A stretch of 42,174 nucleotides of DNA from positions 1 to 42,174 of the forward strand of contig JAACSN010000014.1 of the NCBI GenBank assembly GCA_009993885.1. The letters are read 5' to 3'. Below the pieces are notes generated by a model that was not told the DNA's origin, did no database searches, and saw only the letters and a list, made by a program, of their open reading frames with translations. A program made the position numbers and the translations under genes. This document shows, piece after piece, positions 15,833-24,356 of the stretch (its first letter is position 1; each line of letters starts with the position of its first letter). The DNA is from Alphaproteobacteria bacterium. GTDB lineage: Bacteria; Pseudomonadota; Alphaproteobacteria; Caedimonadales; UBA9215.

Positions 15833-17440
15833 CTAGATGATCATACCTTCGAAAGAACTAATAATATCCATAAACTCCTTACTTTTGTTACTTTGCATGA
15901 TTCCGCAGTTTATATGACTGCTGTAGTCAAGTGCATTTATATTTTTAAATGATTTATATTTTAGACTATTGTATTCTTCTTTTTTCAAAGTAGATGTTAA
16001 AATGACTTGTTTTCCTAGACTTTGGTATACCTCTAACATTTTATGCTCTTTTTGGGTTGATACCTCACCATCTCTAAAAGAGTCTATGATAATAGGAAAA
16101 TCATGTTGGAGAATATTGTTTAAAGCAATCAACCTACAAAAGTAGTACTCTTGCTCTTCGCTTCCGGAGAACGTAATATCCTTATTTGTGAACAGATCAT
16201 TAAAGGCAAGGGCACCATTAGGATCAATCACTCTACACACTCGTGACATTTCTTTCAAAATACTTTCTAGAAACTCTTTTTGTTCAGTTTTACCCTCTCC
16301 TACCAATGTTTTTTTCAAATTCAGTTCGGCTTCTAAAGCGGATATTTCCTTTAATATAGCAACTGACTCATCATCCAGACTCCTGTCGGATAGAATATTT
16401 TCCTGATAAGCAATAACATCCTGAAAATGCACCGGCGTTGTTTCTAATACATCCTTCAGACTATCTTGTTCTTTGTTGATCTCAACTATGTAGTCGTCAA
16501 TATTTTCTTGCTTCTGAAGTATCTCTCTATCGATAGATTCCAAAATATTACCCCTGACTTTTGCATTACTTATATCAAATGTGAAATCCTTGTTGGAATA
16601 GGTAATTTTTTCACTACCGCACTCACCGCATTTTACACGGCCTTCATCTAACTCCCTGTTAAGTGACTTCAATTCAGAAATAAGGGTTCTGAGTTTTTCC
16701 ATTCTGTTGGTTTCTCTATTTCTTTCCTTCTGTATTTCGGAAATTCTCTTATTTATTTCTGAGATTTTCTTCTTTTTCTTCTGAAAAATCTCATTGTCAA
16801 TATATTTGTAAGCAATATCTGCAATATTAGGATTAGCTTTTATTAAACTCATTTTTTTATTTACAGAGTTTTGCCTTTGTTTCAGGCTTTTGATTTTCTC
16901 CTTGAGAGGCTCTATACCTTTTTCTGAGTCTATCTGAGGGTGTATATTTCCAAGAGCAAAAACCATTGATTTAAAATCAGATTTATTAAATTCCCCTTTC
17001 GATATTACATTTGATGTAGAACGATGATCTTGCCCTATAAAAAACAATTCATAAAACAAACTAAGACCCACCATCCTTAATCGATTATCTTTTGCAATCC
17101 TGGGCAGCTTAAAAAGATTTTTATCAAAAAAATGGCGAAAATCTCTTGCAGAGTCAAAAAGCTTCATCATCCCCGTTGTTCTAAACACAAAATAATTATT
17201 TTTTCTCAAAAACTCGTATTGTTCACCCTCTTTCTCAATTTTCGAATAAAAATACTGATCTTTATAGTTAAAACCGCTCGGGAATATGGGATCATTTCCA
17301 AGTGAATACATCATTCCTTGTATAACAAGTGTTTTTCCACGATTATTGTCATCACTGAAAATGACATTAACACCATCTTTAATTCGATCTTCAATAAAGG
17401 AACTCGCCTTATTTCCAAACGCAATTTTCTTAATTTTCAT
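15833..17440 (-). CDS. Short SMC/Rad50-like ATPase with central CxxC hook (defence-system type)
   Basis: A 535-residue P-loop protein of ABC/SMC architecture. The Walker A lies at 30-37 (DDNNRGKT, with K36). A predicted coiled coil runs from about 185 to 265 and again from about 295 to 395. Between them is KCGECGSEK with C271 and C274, exactly mid-protein, like the zinc hook of Rad50. The C-terminal half carries a signature-like FSGSEEQ (424-430) and a Walker B IIID (450-453) followed by SFRDGE. By analogy it would dimerise through the hook, bind DNA ends or aberrant DNA and control a partner effector. GGAG lies 6 bases before its ATG, inside the end of the partner gene, with an 11-base overlap. 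It resembles the LmuB/ABC-three-component ATPases; the exact family was not established. Confidence 0.75.
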   Translation of the reverse strand: MKIKKIAFGNKASSFIEDRIKDGVNVIFSDDNNRGKTLVIQGMMYSLGNDPIFPSGFNYKDQYFYSKIEKEGEQYEFLRKNNYFVFRTTGMMKLFDSARDFRHFFDKNLFKLPRIAKDNRLRMVGLSLFYELFFIGQDHRSTSNVISKGEFNKSDFKSMVFALGNIHPQIDSEKGIEPLKEKIKSLKQRQNSVNKKMSLIKANPNIADIAYKYIDNEIFQKKKKKISEINKRISEIQKERNRETNRMEKLRTLISELKSLNRELDEGRVKCGECGSEKITYSNKDFTFDISNAKVRGNILESIDREILQKQENIDDYIVEINKEQDSLKDVLETTPVHFQDVIAYQENILSDRSLDDESVAILKEISALEAELNLKKTLVGEGKTEQKEFLESILKEMSRVCRVIDPNGALAFNDLFTNKDITFSGSEEQEYYFCRLIALNNILQHDFPIIIDSFRDGEVSTQKEHKMLEVYQSLGKQVILTSTLKKEEYNSLKYKSFKNINALDYSSHINCGIMQSNKSKEFMDIISSFEGMII

Positions 17441-18371
17441 TTTCTACTCCATTCTTAATAAGAGATATCAAAAAAAGAATGGTCTCTTTTGTTAAATAAT
17501 AAGTTGTGATTTTTACTGAAGATAAGAGAGCTTCATATACTTGATAAATATCGTCATTCAAATTCTCTTGGAGATGCGGAATTATGAACTCGAGCACTCT
17601 CCAAAAATTGCGACATCCGTTCTTATCAAAAAAAGCGTAACTTAAATTTTCATGACAGTCCTGCAAGAGATCTTTTAATTCTGATTCATCCAGTCCCTCG
17701 ATAACAGAGAGAAATGGCGGCGGAATTTGTCTAGGACCATCAAACACTTTAATACCGGTCAATCTATTAATCAATAAAATATTAATTTTCTTTTTCGTTA
17801 TATGTCGACGATATTTTAAGACGTCACGTGGCAGAGTAATTGTTTCATTTTCTATGTATGAGTTTTTAAGTGCTGCCTGAGTATTTCTTATCTCATTAAA
17901 AATACTCTGATATAAATCTTCCGATACCAGTTCCTTATTCTTGAACCGCACTATGCTTTTGATGTAAGTGCTTATCTTTTTATTATCTTCTACAAAGGTG
18001 ATGTGACTAAGAAAATCATCCAATGGCGGTGGCCTGCCTTCATCTTTTGGCGATATTTTATTTACCAGCTGGTTTTCAATGCCTTTTTTTTGTTTGTCGT
18101 TAATATTGCTGTACCCATATATGTGCAATGATTTGTCTATAAGGTAACTTCTCTTTAGCTTAGGGATGAATAAGATATAGCTCGAAAACTCAAAATCGGA
18201 TATGAAGTTTTTGTATAAGGTGAGCAAGCTCTCCCCAATTTTTGATGGTGGTAATGTTTGATGGTTTTTGCTTTGCACATCCCATAGTTTAGTAAAGTCT
18301 TCATTGGCCCCTGTAACATCATTAAAACAATCAACTGTAAGCACGTTAATTTCATTGCGATCTTGGTGCAT
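17430..18371 (-). CDS. Putative nuclease-like partner of the SMC ATPase (Lamassu/ABC-3C-type effector candidate)
   Basis: A 313-residue protein, not recognised by full-length similarity. Near the N-terminus a strand with acidic residues (VLTVDCFNDV, D14 and D18) is followed by KLWDVQSKNHQ (Q33, K35). This spacing fits the D...(E/Q)xK core of PD-(D/E)xK nucleases such as the Cap4/DUF4297 type. The rest is charged and helical, with no transmembrane segment. It overlaps the ATPase gene by 11 bases. The ATG at 18371 has GGA directly beside it, a poor ribosome site. The same frame is open for about 30 more codons upstream, and the sequence there (KKASEHETKALLYLIG) continues smoothly, so the real N-terminus is probably longer and interrupted by a frameshift at the A7 tract. 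Function is inferred. Confidence 0.55.
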   Translation of the reverse strand: MHQDRNEINVLTVDCFNDVTGANEDFTKLWDVQSKNHQTLPPSKIGESLLTLYKNFISDFEFSSYILFIPKLKRSYLIDKSLHIYGYSNINDKQKKGIENQLVNKISPKDEGRPPPLDDFLSHITFVEDNKKISTYIKSIVRFKNKELVSEDLYQSIFNEIRNTQAALKNSYIENETITLPRDVLKYRRHITKKKINILLINRLTGIKVFDGPRQIPPPFLSVIEGLDESELKDLLQDCHENLSYAFFDKNGCRNFWRVLEFIIPHLQENLNDDIYQVYEALLSSVKITTYYLTKETILFLISLIKNGVENEN

Positions 18372-18530
18372 TCCTATAAGATAAAGAAGTGCCTTGGTTT
18401 CATGCTCCGAAGCTTTTTTTATTATTGATCTCCGTATTCTTAAATGTATACAAATTTTCTAACTCGCCACCCTTAATTTGAATTAAAAGCATTATAAACT
18501 ATTCTTACCGTTTTCAAAATCAATATTCAT
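18372..18530 (-). pseudogene. Out-of-frame N-terminal region of the nuclease-like gene
   Basis: Upstream of the annotated start, two short frames lie head to tail. A 12-residue frame (18492-18530, MNIDFENGKNSL) is preceded by AAGGAAAGGA, and a 30-residue frame (18400-18492) overlaps its stop as TAATG. The second frame ends just after an A7 run (18414-18420). Removing one A would join it to the downstream frame as NNKKASEHETKALLYLIG. This could be gene decay, phase variation, programmed slippage or an assembly error; the sequence alone does not decide. Confidence 0.4.
18414..18420 (-). repeat. A7 homopolymer at the frameshift point
   Basis: Seven consecutive A residues on the coding (minus) strand, followed by G, sit exactly where the upstream frame would have to shift by one base to enter the nuclease-like frame. 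Homopolymers of this length can slip in replication or translation. Confidence 0.6.
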
Positions 18531-18621
18531 TTTCTCTAAATCCTTTCCTTCAAAATATAAAAAAGAATAGGCAGGCAAATCCCTATGCGTTAAACTCAAA
18601 GAAAACAGGGAAGCTCTTAAA

Positions 18622-19533
18622 ATGACCCATTGGATTTTATTTTTTATATTTTTAGTGGGAATGATTGCCCTTGATTTGGGGGTTTTTCATCGAAAAACCC
18701 ACGCAGTGACCATTAAAGAAGCGACGGCTTGGACGTGTGTGTGGTTTACCCTTGCCCTTGTTTTTAATATTTACATATTTTACATCAAAGGCGAGAAAGC
18801 AAGTATTGACTTTTTAACGGGGTATCTTGTCGAAAAATCTCTAAGCCTTGATAATATTTTCATTTTTCTTACTATTTTCCAAGCTTTTAAAATTCCACTG
18901 GAATATCAACACCGTGTTTTACTCTGGGGTATTATTGGTGCTGTCATTTTACGCGGTGTCTTCATAGGTCTTGGCGTCATTTTGATTCAGAAATTTAGCT
19001 GGATTTTTTATATTTTCGGCGTGTTCCTTATTTATACGGCTTATCAATTTATGAAAAAAGAAACCAAAGAAAAAGATTTTGCACACCATCCGTTGATTCT
19101 GTGGATCAAAAAGCATTTTTCCATATCAAAGAATTTGGACGGCGAGAAATTCTTTACCCGAGAGAACGGGAAAAGGGTCGGAACGCCGCTCTTGCTCGTT
19201 CTGATCACCATTGAATTTTCCGACGTTATTTTTGCGGTCGACTCTATACCCGCAATTTTTGCTATAACCCAAGATCCCTATATTATTTTTACATCGAATA
19301 TTTTTGCGATTCTTGGCCTGCGCGCCCTTTATTTTGTCATTGCGAATATGGCTTTGAAATTTGAATACCTTTCCTATGGTCTCGGATTTATCTTGGGTTT
19401 TATCGGGCTAAAGATGATCTTGCATAACTTTGTGCACGTTCCGAGTTTTATCTCTTTATCTGTTATCGGATTTGCATTATCTGTATCTATAATTGCTTCT
19501 TTAATGTTAGAAAAGAGGCAGGATAAAAAATAA
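18622..19533 (+). CDS. TerC/Alx family integral membrane protein
   Basis: A 303-residue inner-membrane protein with about eight or nine hydrophobic segments. Family motifs are intact: EKSLSLDN (71-78), EFSDVIFAVDSIPAI (198 onwards, with E198, D201 and D207 in the membrane) and SNIFAILGLRALYF. TerC/Alx proteins are linked to metal-ion (manganese) export and to tellurite resistance; E. coli Alx is controlled by a pH-responsive manganese riboswitch. No obvious riboswitch is seen in the 18531-18621 leader. GGAAG lies about 9 bases before the ATG. It is divergent from the defence-like module and 72 bases upstream of putA. Confidence 0.9.
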   Translation: MTHWILFFIFLVGMIALDLGVFHRKTHAVTIKEATAWTCVWFTLALVFNIYIFYIKGEKASIDFLTGYLVEKSLSLDNIFIFLTIFQAFKIPLEYQHRVLLWGIIGAVILRGVFIGLGVILIQKFSWIFYIFGVFLIYTAYQFMKKETKEKDFAHHPLILWIKKHFSISKNLDGEKFFTRENGKRVGTPLLLVLITIEFSDVIFAVDSIPAIFAITQDPYIIFTSNIFAILGLRALYFVIANMALKFEYLSYGLGFILGFIGLKMILHNFVHVPSFISLSVIGFALSVSIIASLMLEKRQDKK

Positions 19534-19549
19534 ATAAAGTGTTCTTAAC

Positions 19550-19572
19550 TCTTTTCCGAATACAGGAAAAGA
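19550..19572 (+). other. Hairpin between terC-like gene and putA
   Basis: An 8-base-pair stem TCTTTTCC/GGAAAAGA (19550-19557 and 19565-19572) with a 7-base loop lies between the two genes. There is no T-tract, so it is more likely an RNA-processing or stability element than a terminator. Confidence 0.35.
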
Positions 19573-19605
19573 CCAAGGCACAATAGCGCTAAGGATTGCA
19601 AAATC

Positions 19606-22600
19606 GTGGATATTAATACTTTCTATCGTGCTCCCGAATCAAAAGTTGTGGCCGAGCTTTTAAAGCAACTCTCTTTATCAGATCAACAAAGGGAAAATAT
19701 TCGCCAAACTGCCGGCTTATTGGTTCAAAAAGTTAGAAAAGCCCACGAGTCAGCCTCAACCGTTGACCGTTTGATGACAAAATATGATCTGTCGTCTAAG
19801 GAAGGATTGGCCTTAATGGCGCTTGCAGAATCCCTGATTCGTGTGCCGGATCAAGCCACGGCTCATCGGTTAATCCAAGACAAAATGCAAGGAGTAGATT
19901 TTACCGACGCGATTACCGGAAAAGATCGCTTTAGTGAAAAAGCTGTTGCAAAAGCTTTGTCTTGGGCTACGGGATTCTTGGCAGTAAATAATAATGCTTT
20001 TTTTAAACCCCTCAAATCAGCTTTGCATACGCTTTCCAAACCCGTCGTTTCTTATACGGCCAAAAACCTTGTTTCCCTTTTGGCGAATCAATTTGTTATG
20101 GGGAATTCTATTAAAGCAACGCAAAAGCGTGCCTCTCAAAATCGCACAAAGGGCTATAGCCACTCCTTTGATATGCTCGGAGAAGCGGCTCATACACAAA
20201 AAGATGCAGCACGTTATTTTCAAGCTTACTTGGGGGCAATTCGGGAAATCGGCCAAACAGAAGACACGTCCCATTCCCTAAAATCCAGTATTAGCATTAA
20301 GTTGTCCGCTCTTCATCCCCGTTACGAAGTTGAAAAACGAGAACGCGTTTTAACCGAATTGAGCGGTTCCCTTAAAACGCTTTGCCTTGCAGCCCAAGAA
20401 GCAAATATTGACCTCACCGTTGATGCCGAAGAATCGGAACGCCTTGAGCTGTCTCTGGAAATCTTTGAACGCGTTGCCCTTGATTCTGACCTTCTGGGTT
20501 GGAACGGGCTGGGTCTTGCCGTACAGGCCTATCAAAAGCGCGCTACAACGGTGCTTGATTTCCTGGCCGATCTTGCAAAACGATCCGAACGCCGATTTAA
20601 AGTACGTCTTGTCAAAGGTGCTTATTGGGATAGTGAAATTAAACGCACCCAAGAGCTTGGCTTGGAAGATTATCCCGTTTTTACGCGCAAAAAAACAACG
20701 GACGTTTCCTATCTTGTTTGTGCCAAAAAACTCTTGAGCAATAAAGAGGCTTTCTACCCCCAATTTGCAACCCATAATGCCCATAGCGTTGCTGCGGTTT
20801 TAGAACTGGCAGGCGCCGATAAAGACTTTGAATTCCAATGTCTCTTTGGCATGGGGCAAGCTCTTTACAATCAAGTTCTTGCCCAAAATTACGGTATTCC
20901 CGTTCGCATTTATGCACCTGTCGGCGTTTATCAAGATCTTCTTCCTTATTTGGTGAGGCGTCTTTTAGAAAACGGCGCGAACTCATCTTTTGTCAACGAA
21001 GTTGCCAATCCGAAAATCGACATTGATAGCCTTGTTCAGGATCCTCTTCAAGTGTTGGCTGCTCGGGAAGAAGGCGATATTTCCCATCCCTTAATTTCAA
21101 AGCCCGCTCATATTTTACCGGGAAGAGTAAATTCTGTTGGCTTGGATCTGACCGATGAAAGAGCCCTTGCGCCTATTTATAAGGCTCTTAATCCGGAGAA
21201 ATGGTCTTGGGTCGGATGTCCCGTTGTTCAAGGCAAGAAAATTATGAAAGGGGCAAGAACAGTCACAAGCCCCTTGAATAACCATCCCGTCGGACAAGTG
21301 CATACGGCTTCAAAGGAAGAGCTCCTTCAAGCCCTTGATTTCAGTCAAAAAGCACAGGATTCTTGGGCAAATCTTCCTGTGGCGGAACGGGCACTTTATC
21401 TTGATAACGTTGCTTGTTTACTGGAAAAAAATCGAGATGAACTTATTGCCTTATGCGTTTTTGAAGCCGGAAAGTCCATTCCCGATGCCGTTGCTGAAAT
21501 TCGAGAAGCTGTTGATTTTTGTCGTTATTACGCAACACAAGCCCGAGAGACTTTAACGCAGGATACCTTTTTGCCCGGCCCAACGGGAGAAGCAAATAAA
21601 TTACGCCTGAAAGGGCGCGGAACTTTTTTGTGCATTAGTCCGTGGAACTTTCCCTTAGCTATCTTTACGGGACAAGTTTGCGCGGCTCTTGTGACGGGAA
21701 ACACCGTTTTAGCAAAGCCGGCTAGCCAAACATCTTTGATCGCCACAAAGGCCGTTGAGCTTATGCACAAAGCCGGTATCCCGAAAGACGTTCTCCACCT
21801 GATTCCGGCTTCCGGTCGCCTCGTTGGGGAAACACTGCTTCCCGATCACCATATTGCCGGAGTTTGTTTCACAGGCTCGACAGAAACAGCTTGGCACATT
21901 AATCAAGTCCTTGCTTCACGACGCAGTGCTATTATTCCTTTTATTGCTGAAACAGGCGGGCAAAATGCGATGATTGTTGACTCGACAGCTTTGCCCGAAC
22001 AGGTGGTCGGCGATGTTATTGCCTCTGCTTTTCAAAGTGCAGGGCAACGTTGTTCTGCCTTAAGACTATTGCTTGTGCAAGAAGATATTGCGGAAAAAGT
22101 GATTAAAATGCTTAAAGGAGCCATGGCCGAACTCACTTTGGGCGATACCTCAAAACTATCAACGGACGTCGGGCCTGTCATTGATCAAAGCGCTCAAGAC
22201 TCTCTTTTAGCCCATATTGAGGAGCTAAAGAAAATAGGTGCGGAAATTTATACTGTGCAAGCCTCTGACCCTATTACAAAACAAGGGTATTTTGTTCCGC
22301 CAAGCGCCTATGAAATTTCCGAAATCTCCGCCCTCACACAAGAACATTTTGGGCCTATTTTGCATGTCAAACGCTTCAGAGCCAAAGATCTTGATAAGGT
22401 TCTTGAGGACATTAACAGTCTCGGTTTCGGACTGACTTTCGGGCTACATTCCAGGATTGGAAGCCGTGTTGACTATATAGCCTCTCGCATCAAAGCCGGT
22501 AATGTCTATGTCAATCGAAATATGATTGGAGCTGTTGTTGGCGTCCAACCTTTTGGAGGACAAGGTCTTTCGGGAACAGGACCCAAAGCGGGAGGGCCGC

Positions 22601-22689
22601 ACTACCTTTACCGTTTCATGAACGAGCAAACCATTTCCATTGACACAACGGCACAAGGCGGCAATGCAAGCCTTATGACTCTGTCATAG
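19606..22689 (+). CDS. putA: Bifunctional proline dehydrogenase / delta-1-pyrroline-5-carboxylate dehydrogenase
   Basis: A 1027-residue enzyme that oxidises proline to glutamate in two steps. Residues about 130-470 form the FAD-dependent proline dehydrogenase barrel, with RLVKGAYWDSEIKRTQ, FATHNAHSVA, CLFGMGQALYNQVL and the C-terminal YAPVGVYQDLLPYLVRRLLENGAN. Residues about 500-1010 form the aldehyde dehydrogenase, with the NFPLAIFTGQV segment, ETGGQNAMI and catalytic C816 in SAGQRCSALR. The N-terminal ribbon-helix-helix of trifunctional PutA is absent and there is no long C-terminal extension, so it is the short type and cannot be a repressor of its own gene. The start is GTG at 19606, with AAGGA 10 bases upstream. 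It supports use of host-derived proline as a carbon and electron source. Confidence 0.96.
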   Translation: MDINTFYRAPESKVVAELLKQLSLSDQQRENIRQTAGLLVQKVRKAHESASTVDRLMTKYDLSSKEGLALMALAESLIRVPDQATAHRLIQDKMQGVDFTDAITGKDRFSEKAVAKALSWATGFLAVNNNAFFKPLKSALHTLSKPVVSYTAKNLVSLLANQFVMGNSIKATQKRASQNRTKGYSHSFDMLGEAAHTQKDAARYFQAYLGAIREIGQTEDTSHSLKSSISIKLSALHPRYEVEKRERVLTELSGSLKTLCLAAQEANIDLTVDAEESERLELSLEIFERVALDSDLLGWNGLGLAVQAYQKRATTVLDFLADLAKRSERRFKVRLVKGAYWDSEIKRTQELGLEDYPVFTRKKTTDVSYLVCAKKLLSNKEAFYPQFATHNAHSVAAVLELAGADKDFEFQCLFGMGQALYNQVLAQNYGIPVRIYAPVGVYQDLLPYLVRRLLENGANSSFVNEVANPKIDIDSLVQDPLQVLAAREEGDISHPLISKPAHILPGRVNSVGLDLTDERALAPIYKALNPEKWSWVGCPVVQGKKIMKGARTVTSPLNNHPVGQVHTASKEELLQALDFSQKAQDSWANLPVAERALYLDNVACLLEKNRDELIALCVFEAGKSIPDAVAEIREAVDFCRYYATQARETLTQDTFLPGPTGEANKLRLKGRGTFLCISPWNFPLAIFTGQVCAALVTGNTVLAKPASQTSLIATKAVELMHKAGIPKDVLHLIPASGRLVGETLLPDHHIAGVCFTGSTETAWHINQVLASRRSAIIPFIAETGGQNAMIVDSTALPEQVVGDVIASAFQSAGQRCSALRLLLVQEDIAEKVIKMLKGAMAELTLGDTSKLSTDVGPVIDQSAQDSLLAHIEELKKIGAEIYTVQASDPITKQGYFVPPSAYEISEISALTQEHFGPILHVKRFRAKDLDKVLEDINSLGFGLTFGLHSRIGSRVDYIASRIKAGNVYVNRNMIGAVVGVQPFGGQGLSGTGPKAGGPHYLYRFMNEQTISIDTTAQGGNASLMTLS

Positions 22690-22798
22690 GCCTCATTATT
22701 TAACGGGGTCTCTTTAGTTGCCCTTCCACAAAGCTTTCAATCCGGACGTCGGCAATAAGGCCTAAAACCTAGCTGTTTCGGGTGAGAACCTACAAAAG

Positions 22799-22819
22799 GT
22801 TAGAAAAAGAAATTCTAAC
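22799..22819. other. Hairpin in the putA-hydrolase gap
   Basis: A 7-base-pair stem GTTAGAA/TTCTAAC (22799-22805 and 22813-22819) with a 7-base loop is the only clear structure in the 274-base stretch 22690-22963 apart from the promoter at its end. No gene is seen there. No T-tract follows the hairpin. Confidence 0.3.
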
Positions 22820-22919
22820 AGAATCTCCATTCTTGACCGGAGCTTCTATATTCATGCAACAAAGCCATTGACCATGGTCTTTGAGCTATGAGAAAGTTAT
22901 AGAAAGCGTTGGCACAGAA

Positions 22920-22947
22920 TTGACGGTTAGTATAAAATCTATATAAT
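22920..22947 (+). promoter_or_regulatory. Near-consensus sigma70 promoter before the exported hydrolase
   Basis: TTGACG (22920-22925) and a perfect TATAAT (22942-22947) are 16 bases apart. The start codon is only 17 bases after the -10, so the transcript would begin within or next to the AGGGGA ribosome site and be nearly leaderless. Confidence 0.75.
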
Positions 22948-22963
22948 TAGGGGATTTAAAAAT

Positions 22964-23962
22964 ATGTTTTTACGATTTATTTTAATATTACTTGGCTTAA
23001 TGTTGTATTTTGTAAATGCATATGCGTCTATTGGCACACAAGAAATCAGTTTTATATCTAAGAGTTCAAGAAGAATATTAGTCGCCGAAGTTTATTACCC
23101 TACCTCATGTAAAGTAGAAAAGAAAAAGATTCCCCATGGCATCTGGATGAGAGAAAACTATTCTAAAGGACAGCCTTGTGTGAATGGCAAAAGAAAATAT
23201 CCTTTAGTTGTGTTTTCTCACGGGTTTAGAGGAGATAGGTTTGGAAATTCTTGGATTGCAGAAGCCTTGGTTTCTAAGGGTTATATTGTCGTCATGATTG
23301 ATCACACCTTTAATACTAGTTATGAACACAGCGATTTGTTCCTTTATACTTCAATGTGGCAAAGGCCTGTAGATATTTCGGAATTATTAACCTATCTATT
23401 AGAATCTTCTCAATGGGGTAAAATCATTAATAAAGAGAAAATAGCTGTTGCCGGATTTTCATTAGGAGGAACGACAGCTTTATGGGTTGGCGGCATTAAA
23501 GCAGATAAGGATAAATTTAAACAAGCCCTTGATGATAAATATTCAAGATGGAGTGATTGGCCAAAATATGCATCTGAAAATGCAAGAGCAGTTGATTGGA
23601 ATAAGGCGGAACATTCTTACAAAGACGATCGCATTAAAGCTGTCATTTCCATAGCGCCGGATTTAGGAGAAGCCTTTACCGCAGAGGGACTGAAAGAAAT
23701 GAGCGTTCCTACGCTAATAATTGTAGGGGATAAAGATCGCATAACTCCTAAAAAGCAAAATGCTGAGTTTTATTCAAAAAGCATAAATAGGTCTGAGTTA
23801 CTTGTCATAGAAGATGCGGATCATTTTACATTTATGAATAAATGTTCCAGTATAGGATTTAAGATAGCACCATACTTAAGTTCTTCAGATGATAAAAAAG
23901 CAAGCGCACATACTCTGGTGATCGATAGGATTTGTGATTTTTTGCAGGGAAACCTAAAGTAA
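22964..23962 (+). CDS. Exported alpha/beta hydrolase (dienelactone hydrolase/PAF-acetylhydrolase-like)
   Basis: A 332-residue protein with a signal peptide (hydrophobic core about 4-17, likely cleaved after AYA near residue 21). The alpha/beta hydrolase fold is shown by the oxyanion strand LVVFSHGFRG (81-90), the nucleophile elbow GFSLGG with Ser166, an acid at D256 or D258 in IVGDKDRITP, and His287 in DADHF. It should cleave an ester in the periplasm or outside the cell; the substrate is unknown. Several surface loops are lysine-rich and the gene is more A+T-rich than putA. It has its own strong promoter and stands alone, upstream of transposon remnants, so it may have been acquired. Confidence 0.8.
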   Translation: MFLRFILILLGLMLYFVNAYASIGTQEISFISKSSRRILVAEVYYPTSCKVEKKKIPHGIWMRENYSKGQPCVNGKRKYPLVVFSHGFRGDRFGNSWIAEALVSKGYIVVMIDHTFNTSYEHSDLFLYTSMWQRPVDISELLTYLLESSQWGKIINKEKIAVAGFSLGGTTALWVGGIKADKDKFKQALDDKYSRWSDWPKYASENARAVDWNKAEHSYKDDRIKAVISIAPDLGEAFTAEGLKEMSVPTLIIVGDKDRITPKKQNAEFYSKSINRSELLVIEDADHFTFMNKCSSIGFKIAPYLSSSDDKKASAHTLVIDRICDFLQGNLK

Positions 23963-24072
23963 AATGCGAGCTGGAACGGTTTTTTTCAACAAATCCCCCT
24001 TTTCCGCCCCGGTGTTAGAACCGAGCAAACGAGCCCGTAGATAATCTGCATTATTTTGCGCATGATACAATC

Positions 24073-24300
24073 ATGTCCCATAGATATCTTATTGAGCTTC
24101 GAGCCCGCACCTTGCCTTCTCTAGACTCAGGTAAGTTACGAAAAGAGGTCTATGAAACCTTTAAAATTTCCCTAAGACATTATTTAATTGGATTAAATGT
24201 CGCAAGGAAACAGGCGATGTTAAGATCACAGAACGATCGAAAGTAAGTTTTCACCGAAATAAGATTAACTTGACGGCGGCAAGTCAGAATGCATTCTGCT
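24073..24300 (+). mobile_element. Frameshifted remnant of an IS630-like transposase
   Basis: The 394-base stretch 23963-24356 holds no intact gene. From ATG 24073 the peptide (SHRYLIELRARTLPSLDSGKLRKEVYETFKISLR) looks like the N-terminal helix-turn-helix of IS630-type transposases. At about 24177 the similarity passes to another frame, which reads TLFNWIKCRKETGDVKITERSK, the expected continuation. The first frame ends at 24246. The catalytic DDE part is missing. It is therefore a short, decayed piece that marks past insertion next to the truncated S9 peptidase. Confidence 0.6.
24264..24276 (+). repeat. 13-base direct repeat, left copy
   Basis: ATTAACTTGACGG here is repeated exactly at 25165-25177, so the two copies bracket the truncated S9 peptidase. 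It could be a trace of an insertion or recombination event; chance is less likely at this length within 1 kb. Confidence 0.45.
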
Positions 24301-24356
24301 ATTGATTACACTTTCACCGGTGGAATACGAAAAAACTCATAAAGCAGCTTTAAAAA

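Noticed and set aside
15620..18621. tRNA-Ser 3' end as a phage-type attachment site for the defence-like module
   Set aside because: No second copy of the tRNA 3' end was found on the far side of the module, and no integrase gene is in view. The island idea rests on composition and position only.
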